From Saturnia japonica (lineage: Eukaryota; Arthropoda; Insecta; Lepidoptera; Saturniidae), in assembly GCA_033032175.1 (NCBI GenBank), contig CM065329.1, positions 11,166,985-11,230,984 on the forward strand: 64,000 bases of DNA, written 5' to 3'. The notes under the pieces were generated by a model, which had not been told where the DNA came from, did not search any database, and was given only the letters and a program-made list of their open reading frames with translations. Shown one piece after another: positions 59,801 through 64,000 of the stretch; position 1 is the first letter of the stretch; every line of letters begins with the position of its first letter. Position numbers and translations under genes: made by a program.

Positions 59801-60726
59801 GCACATTGTTTTTTTTTCTAAATATCAATTTATTATGCTCCTGGTAAGATATCATAGTTACCTAGATAATTTTATTAGTGGTGGTTATGCTCTCTGCCAT
59901 AGATTTACGATTTTTTATAGGTAGAAAGAACTACAACTGATGGTTATAGTCAGGCTCGGGTGTCACCCATAAACGGGTGACACCCAGGGTGGGCCGCCCC
60001 CCTTTGGCTACGCCACTGTCCATATCCAAATAGGAAGCAAAAGACTTACCACTGAACATAGGTAAAAATACACAAAAATTAAATAAAATTATAATTGGCC
60101 TGGAAACTACTTGACACTGGCAGAATTGTGGTATAATACCATAGGGGCCATAGACACAAAAAATTACACAGAAATATGGATAAAGAATTTTAAAAGAAAG
60201 ACACACCATTCTTATAGACAATAAAAATGGAAATAATTACACCACAAATTTGTAATAAAATTTAATTAAGTATTCATTTCAAGAATAATTCAGTAGAATA
60301 AATTGAATAAGAATTACTTAGAAATGAATAATACAAAAGTGACGTGACCTTCAGCGTGAATAAAGGAAAACTACTCAATTGCACAAACATACCTAATATT
60401 TCATAGTAATCCTTGCATTTAGTGTTGATACGGCGTACAGCCTCCAGCTGCTCTGTAGTGAAATCCCTTTGTGGGGGCTGGTGAGACGGAGGCTTACGTC
60501 TACGGACTTCTTCCTTTGGTGTTCCCGGAGGAGATCGTTTCGTCGCACTGCCCGACGCTTCCGCCGCTCGGACCCTCGTCAGAAGCTCTTTGGCTCGAAC
60601 AGTAGGATATAAGCGCTCGGCTTTCAACAAAAATCGTTCCGCTTTTTCGATATTTCCCGTAGAGAAAGCACTCTGAGCTATTTCTATACATTTTTCTGCT
60701 TCATCCCTGTTACCTTCGATCGTCAT
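47722..60726 (-). CDS. DNAJB12: DNAJB12/DNAJB14-type ER-membrane J protein (six coding exons)
   Basis: Exons 60726-60393, 54659-54550, 53183-53006, 51672-51464, 49324-49237 and 47870-47722 join in phase to 355 residues (human DNAJB12 and DNAJB14 have about 375-380). Residues 1-45 form a helical, TPR-like segment. The J domain spans about 105-170 with HPD at 134-136. A short Gly/Phe stretch (MFFGGG) ends exon 3. A single membrane segment lies at about 234-254 ([20 protein letters not shown]), and the C-terminal DUF1977 region ([34 protein letters not shown]) occupies the rest. In the family the J domain faces the cytosol, stimulates Hsc70 and supports ER-associated degradation of membrane proteins. 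All splice sites are GT-AG. Intron 1 (5.7 kb) carries a hAT element. Vertebrates have two paralogues, so DNAJB12 against DNAJB14 cannot be separated here. Confidence 0.95.
47871..48403. other. Intron 5 part without recognisable features
   Basis: AT-rich intronic DNA. Nothing coding on either strand. Confidence 0.4.
48404..48640 (-). pseudogene. RTE-like LINE C-terminal fragment in intron 5
   Basis: On the - strand 48640-48545 reads [17 protein letters not shown]. After a frameshift, 48545-48404 reads [20 protein letters not shown] then [12 protein letters not shown] before a stop. These are the closing motifs of RTE-type reverse transcriptases in insects (KWRWAGH..R; RP..RW.D.L....G..W...A..R..W..L..AF). 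Confidence 0.8.
49010..49200 (+). repeat. Dispersed tail repeat in intron 5
   Basis: cagccaaataacctagtgtt, agagctccttggggtggaaa and ctacggcagccacttaccac match the tail-type family also seen at 7225-7360 and 45430-45620. Confidence 0.5.
49237..49324 (-). CDS. DNAJB12: DNAJB12/14-like exon 5
   Basis: 88 nt between the acceptor tacattttccag and the donor ATAG/GTGAGA. Translation [20 protein letters not shown] then EMTIEEEYI is a strong match to the start of DUF1977. Enters in phase 0, leaves in phase 1, as exons 4 and 6 require. Confidence 0.95.
49361..49740 (+). repeat. CGGCTTCGC repeat family copy in intron 4
   Basis: tcgaggctccgctcgcgtgg at the 5' end, ttatagttaactcagcgtaa inside, tgacagacagccagagagac at the 3' end. 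It begins 37 bases upstream (in gene direction) of exon 5's acceptor. Confidence 0.65.
50082..50290 (+). repeat. CGGCTTCGC repeat family, shortened copy in intron 4
   Basis: Head agctagctgtgtgtcacagt and tail ggagagattagccgggac-like text; the middle is deleted. Confidence 0.55.
51309..51420 (+). repeat. CGGCTTCGC repeat family, 5' fragment
   Basis: tagctgtgcccgcggcttcg and ctacagaatgcccgcgctaa, then breaks off just before exon 4. Confidence 0.65.
51464..51672 (-). CDS. DNAJB12: DNAJB12/14-like exon 4 (membrane segment)
   Basis: 209 nt. Acceptor ttcattatgcag, donor AAG/GTCAGG (a weaker donor than the others, but required for phase). Encodes [12 protein letters not shown], then the hydrophobic span [18 protein letters not shown] and [13 protein letters not shown]. 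The span and the following YSL match the DNAJB12/14 family. Confidence 0.95.
51776..52200 (+). repeat. CGGCTTCGC repeat family, full copy in intron 3
   Basis: Most complete + strand copy: 5' ctagctgtgcccgtggcttc, 3' attacccggaacaaacagac followed by agacagacaaaaattt. Confidence 0.8.
52201..53005. repeat. Intron 3 remainder with a LINE/SINE tail
   Basis: 52730-52815 repeats the tail at 5080-5175 (attcgaaccagtagttcctg, gattaactcgttcaacc). The rest shows nothing. Confidence 0.5.
53006..53183 (-). CDS. DNAJB12: DNAJB12/14-like exon 3 (end of J domain, Gly/Phe)
   Basis: 178 nt. Acceptor ggttatgatcag, donor GGTG/GTTAGT. Encodes [20 protein letters not shown] (last helix of the J domain) and [14 protein letters not shown]. 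The short frame seen upstream of the acceptor is intronic. Confidence 0.95.
53322..53585 (+). repeat. tRNA-derived SINE, family S1, copy 2 (intron 2)
   Basis: A-box-like taggctggtggtcgtaagcg and B-box gggatcgattccc, followed by the body shared with 14705-14940 (ggtcgagcaaagtgttatta, gtgcccgattaatagcaata, ggatacaggcatgatgctat). Confidence 0.75.
53586..54549. other. Intron 2 with a G+C-rich patch
   Basis: 53955-54330 is G+C-rich and open in several overlapping frames on both strands (ccgcctcccaagccgggccg onward). None matches a family, and the patch resembles dispersed repeat DNA of moths and butterflies. Not called as a gene. Confidence 0.35.
54550..54659 (-). CDS. DNAJB12: DNAJB12/14-like exon 2 (core of J domain)
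   Basis: 110 nt. Acceptor caaattacag, donor AAG/GTACGC. Encodes [20 protein letters not shown] then [19 protein letters not shown] is the motif that triggers Hsp70 ATP hydrolysis. Confidence 0.97.
54660..55690. other. Intron 1, 3' part
   Basis: AT-rich. 55310-55450 contains a repeat block (ttacagcttcacagtgactt) with likeness to 21250-21275. No gene. Confidence 0.35.
55695..56121 (-). pseudogene. Retroelement ORF1-like remnant, part 2
   Basis: On the - strand 55850-55710 reads [20 protein letters not shown] then [20 protein letters not shown] and LKFG, resembling the N-terminal part of ORF1 (gag-like) proteins of insect LINEs, where a GP-[FY]-x-V-x-V block is followed by LxPhxFG. Nearer the hAT (56121-56060) the reading is [16 protein letters not shown]. 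It is interrupted from its upstream part at about 60027-60060 by the hAT insertion. Decayed. The family is uncertain. Confidence 0.45.
56122..60018 (-). mobile_element. hAT transposon of the ZMYM1-like type, in intron 1 of the J-protein gene
   Basis: 3897 bp. The left end cagtggatcgtatccatgg and the right end, in reverse complement cagtggcgtagccaaagg, are the CAGTGGCGTAGCC-type ends known from many hAT elements; the left one has a 2-base insertion. Both ends continue into ggtgtcaccc. The flanks are a perfect 8-bp direct repeat, tccatatc, at 56114-56121 and 60019-60026, the standard hAT target duplication. The transposase runs in the same direction as the host gene but is broken. Confidence 0.95.
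56267..58846 (-). pseudogene. hAT transposase (TTF zinc finger, DUF4371, hAT dimerisation), broken
   Basis: Starts near 58846 with a basic stretch ([16 protein letters not shown]). A frame change follows before 58680. 58360-58130 covers the TTF-type zinc-finger region ([21 protein letters not shown]-like text, [23 protein letters not shown]). 58127-57441 is one long open piece, the DUF4371 / RNase H-like part with [20 protein letters not shown] and [24 protein letters not shown] at 57441 interrupts just before [11 protein letters not shown], where relatives read through. 57395-56760 continues with [12 protein letters not shown] and [16 protein letters not shown]. After more breaks, 56551-56267 is the dimerisation domain ([20 protein letters not shown]). 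At least one stop and several frameshifts. The likeness is to ZMYM1-type hAT proteins. Confidence 0.92.
60027..60225 (-). pseudogene. Retroelement ORF1-like remnant, part 1
   Basis: On the - strand the reading [14 protein letters not shown] ends at the hAT insertion. If one copy of the 8-bp target duplication and the hAT are left out, the frame continues as [11 protein letters not shown] on the other side (56114 downward). This shows the hAT went into an existing open frame. The sequence upstream of MFSG is AT-rich and unclear. Confidence 0.4.
60393..60726 (-). CDS. DNAJB12: DNAJB12/14-like exon 1
   Basis: 334 nt from ATG at 60726 (context ttaaaATGA) to the donor ATTAG/GTATGT. Encodes [20 protein letters not shown] then [20 protein letters not shown], a typical start for the family. 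A basic, proline-rich linker follows ([16 protein letters not shown]), then CKDYYEILG, the first strand of the J domain. No earlier in-frame ATG with family content is seen. Confidence 0.96.
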
Positions 60727-61230
60727 TTTAATTAATGGCTCTCAAGGTTGGTTTCTTTGTAAAATATTACACAAATACGATCGTAACGGGTGGCAGGTCT
60801 TTTATTAGTTAACTTTGGACAAATGTAATTACTAGAAATAGGTATAATTGTCGAATAATTATTCACTATGGACAGTGCAGTGCTATAAAGTAAAGTCCAT
60901 GATCGCAAAATTCTAATCATTAACAATTGTCAAAATTGACAGAATTGAGCATACGAGCCAGTGTTTCCATTTACGATTTTAGTTTTAGCATAATTTATTA
61001 AGAAATTATCCTTAAATACCCTAAATTATTTTCGAAATTCCTTCTTTGCCTACCTTCCTCGTAGCTATTAAATAACTTAAACAATAGTATAATAGTATAA
61101 TGTACTACATACTAAAAAAAATTGTGCTACACTTGATAATGCGGGGTGCGGGATAAAGTAAAATTAAGCACTCAAACGTGTAATCGTAACAAGTGCCCGG
61201 GACAGAATGTAAGTGCAAGTGTATGCTCTC
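60727..61230. other. Upstream region of the J-protein gene
   Basis: 5'UTR and promoter of the - strand gene presumably lie in 60727-60960. No TATA box was recognised. The rest is AT-rich without features. Confidence 0.35.
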
Positions 61231-62426
61231 TGTTAGCGACGCATAGGCCTAAGCGTGATGATAAAAAATAGTAGTTGTAAATATAAGTTCTAGGGATTAA
61301 TAATTTGTATGAACAATCATCAATCTACTGATTCGAATGTAATATTACGACTTGTAGGTATATAAGAATAGTAAATAAGTTATAAAAATGTTTACAATGT
61401 CATAGAAATAGTCACATAAAGTATTGAACTAATGTATCGTCAATAATCCGTGTTATATAGAAGTTATATGTAATGTTTAATGTTGTATAGGTTAATTAGC
61501 CTACTATGTATGTTTTTATAATGTTTATAACGTTGAATTGTGTATACATAACGTGTTTCAAGCCATTTAAAGTTGTAATGTTTAACGCTCTATATTTACG
61601 ATGTTTATCAACCTATAATGTTGCAATTAGTGTTTTTATATAGGTATTTATGTCCGCAATGACATAAAACAGTTTTTATAGTAATTCAATAAGTGTGTTT
61701 AGAAATATTAACAATTTATTAGACATTGTATACAAATAATAATAATAATGTAGATAGGGACAGCAATAGTGAAGCCGCGACGCGTCACCGCGGTTAAGGA
61801 GCCATGACCATATTTGGTAATGCGAGAGCAGTACAGAGAGAGACGCCATCGCTCCGTCTCGCTCTCCGGCGGCAAGATAAAAGGTGAACCGCCGGGGCCT
61901 ACCGGCACACACAGGTGCCACAAGCTGAAGATTCAAGACTCAAGAAACAAGACTGGAAGAAACAGTACCCAAAAGACAGTACCAAGAAGATAGTACTAAG
62001 AAAATTTATTGTATATTGAGAAGAGTTTATTGTGTCTTGAAGAATACAGCGAAATTTATTGTGGTATCTGTGTGTGTGTATCATTGCATCTTCACAAGTT
62101 CAACCCGCTAGCGACCCAGTCCTCTCCGCTTCCGTGCTACGTCAGCGCCGCGCCTACCAGCAGGCACCTCACTGCGTGTGTACCTTAATGTTTCGCCCTC
62201 TTCACGCTTAGTAGTTTCGGGTGTGAGTAGGGTCGGTCGCACGTAGTGAGAGGGGCTCGAACGCACTGGTTTCCAGACAGCTGGTTACCGTAGCGTGTTA
62301 TCCGCCGTCGGTCATATACAGAGTACGAGGGAATCGTTTCCGTCGCGTTCGCGCCCTCGGTGCGCGGTCCCGCTCTGTATTGGTTGACGTAGCACATTCG
62401 TAACGGGCAGACGCACGCCCATTTTA
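61231..62426 (+). mobile_element. Solo LTR, family 1, copy 2
   Basis: About 1.2 kb that starts tgttagcgacgcataggcct and matches 2861-4028 throughout (for example cagtttttatagtaattcaa, caagctgaagattcaagact, aacgcactggtttccagaca). It is flanked by a perfect 5-bp direct repeat ctctc (61226-61230 and 62427-62431), so it is a complete solo LTR with its own target duplication, not the partner of the one at 2.9 kb. TATA-like gataaaaggtg near 61876. Confidence 0.8.
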
Positions 62427-62431
62427 CTCTC

Positions 62432-63697
62432 AAACGCGTGTATCAAACAATCTGGTTAAGACTTCGTCTTTAATACTTACTGCATAATAATACTTCAATG
62501 ATAAACTCTCATAGATTTACTGAGACCGAAACATTACTCTGACACTTTTTTTCTGCACACACGATAGCACGGCTTGGTCTTAAAATTAAAAAATTGTGTC
62601 GTATAAAATTTAGGTGGCAAAGTTGGTCTGAAGGGCAATTTGGTATTAAAAACTTATAAATTTTAATTGTATCCATGTACAATATTTTACTATACGCTTT
62701 CACCAAAACATAATCGTAGTAAAATATTCACCATAAATATCTATGAATACATTTGAAACTTATTGAGTTTTTTAGAATTAATAATATTACTTGATGATAG
62801 ATAGATGGCGCTTGGTCATAATTTTCTTCCATATTTAATACCTATTAACATTCAAATGTTTATCTAAAAGAATATTTTGTCAATATTGTTCCGTCTAATT
62901 CCGCGATACAAAATGAAATTTTATATAAGCTTACTTCAGCTGGTTTAATACGACAATATCTTTAATGTCGTTTTTATTCACTGTAATGATATATTTTTAT
63001 TTACTAGCTAGAAACAAAATTGATAAAGCTTATAATCATTATGAATTTAATGGAATTCCCTGTAATAAGCTTGAGGTGCCATATATTGCAGTAAAATATT
63101 GAGTGCCGAGTGTACAAATCGCACTAAAGTTAGCGCAAGCCTTACCCAAGTTCAATTTTACCCCAATTTTCCCTAAATCTATCCTCTGAACATCACTATA
63201 TCCACGTGTTAAATTTAAATATATAAGTTATTTACTTAATAAATGATAAATAATTGAATGGTTAGTAGATAGAAATTTCGGACAATAATATTTTCTTGTT
63301 TCTTACGGTTTAGAGAGTGTTATTGCGTAGTCGGGTTTTAGTTTTTAAATTTATTTTATTATTTTAATTCTTTTGGGGTTTTGTTTTAGCGAGAAAGTGT
63401 GTGGTAATGGTCATCGGCTTAGCCAGGTTTTTAGTCAGGGGCTTGGGGTAGGCAAAGGACTATTTTAACCTCTGACCGGAGTGTTAAAATGTCAAATTGG
63501 AGATTTCAAAATTTGTGTCATTTGGCGCGCTTAGAGGCTCTGGTGGGAAGCAGGAAATGCAGAAAGAACAGCTTTCATCTCTTGCAATATTTACTTTCAT
63601 GTTTTATGTTAGGTTACTATGTTATATTATTGTGTTTATGTGTTATGTACTAAGTGTCTTAATAGAATAGATTGGTATAGACAAAATTATAGAGAAA
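62432..63697. other. No recognisable gene
   Basis: AT-rich. 63400-63560 is slightly G+C-richer, without coding content. Confidence 0.35.
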
Positions 63698-64000
63698 TGT
63701 TAGCGACTACGCTACATTATAAGTTGCATGTTATGTATTAAGTTGTATATAAATGCTTATGTATTGTGTGTTACATATATGGAAATAGAACTATTAAAGA
63801 ATAGGTAAATGCATAGAATAAGTCAATAGAGTAAGTGTGCGGGTTATCAAGGGACCAGACGATAGCTCTGGTCTATACTACGGACTATTGATTCCGTGGT
63901 TTCCGCACTTTGAAAACTATTACTGGATTGCCGAGTAAAAATACGTCGATGACTATAAATTCAACTTTTATTGATCACTATTTACAATATTCACTTGATA
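63698..64000 (+). repeat. Possible start of another LTR, cut by window end
   Basis: Starts tgttagcgactacgctacat, sharing its first ten bases with the family-1 LTR. A TATA-like gttgtatataaatgc lies at about 63745. Only the start is in view, so this is a weak call. Confidence 0.2.

Noticed and set aside
2861..62426. The two LTRs as ends of one very large element
   Set aside because: Each has its own flanking short duplication, and two host genes with normal structure lie between them.

Overview
The window looks like AT-rich insect nuclear DNA, most probably from a moth or butterfly. The main support is the insect-type form of two recognisable genes. The dense mix of tRNA-derived SINEs, LINE tails, mariner, hAT, gypsy and short inverted-repeat elements points the same way. 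The species is an inference and cannot be read directly.

Two host genes can be reconstructed. SNRNP27, a spliceosomal tri-snRNP protein, lies on the + strand at 27314-27757 as one coding exon. A DNAJB12/DNAJB14-type ER-membrane J-domain co-chaperone lies on the - strand from 60726 to 47722. Its six coding exons (334, 110, 178, 209, 88 and 149 nt) join in phase to a 355-residue protein with a TPR-like N-terminus, a J domain with HPD, one membrane segment and the C-terminal DUF1977 region. Two serpin-like + strand exons at the left edge (1036-1408) probably belong to a third gene.

Layout. 1-24 kb: serpin-like exons, then almost only repeats: a solo LTR, CRE-bearing short elements, LINE tails, SINEs and a hAT-like MITE. 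25.2-26.5 kb: a decayed mariner with intact ends. 27.2-37.7 kb: SNRNP27 followed directly by a near-identical tandem duplication of about 4.94 kb. 37.9-43.4 kb: LINE tails head to head and a broken gypsy-type retrotransposon. 44.6-45.6 kb: a long-TIR MITE, a SINE and a 21-base G run. 46.7-47.56 kb: a 143-bp tandem repeat just past the 3' end of the J-protein gene. 47.7-60.7 kb: the J-protein gene. Its first intron holds a 3.9-kb hAT element with a perfect 8-bp target duplication, itself inserted into an older ORF1-like sequence. 61.2-62.4 kb: a second solo LTR of the same family as the one at 2.9 kb.

I see no operon-like or defence-like system. The most notable structures are the recent 4.94-kb duplication, the nested hAT, the 143-bp array beside a gene end, and the four-copy repeat carrying paired TGACGTCA-like palindromes.
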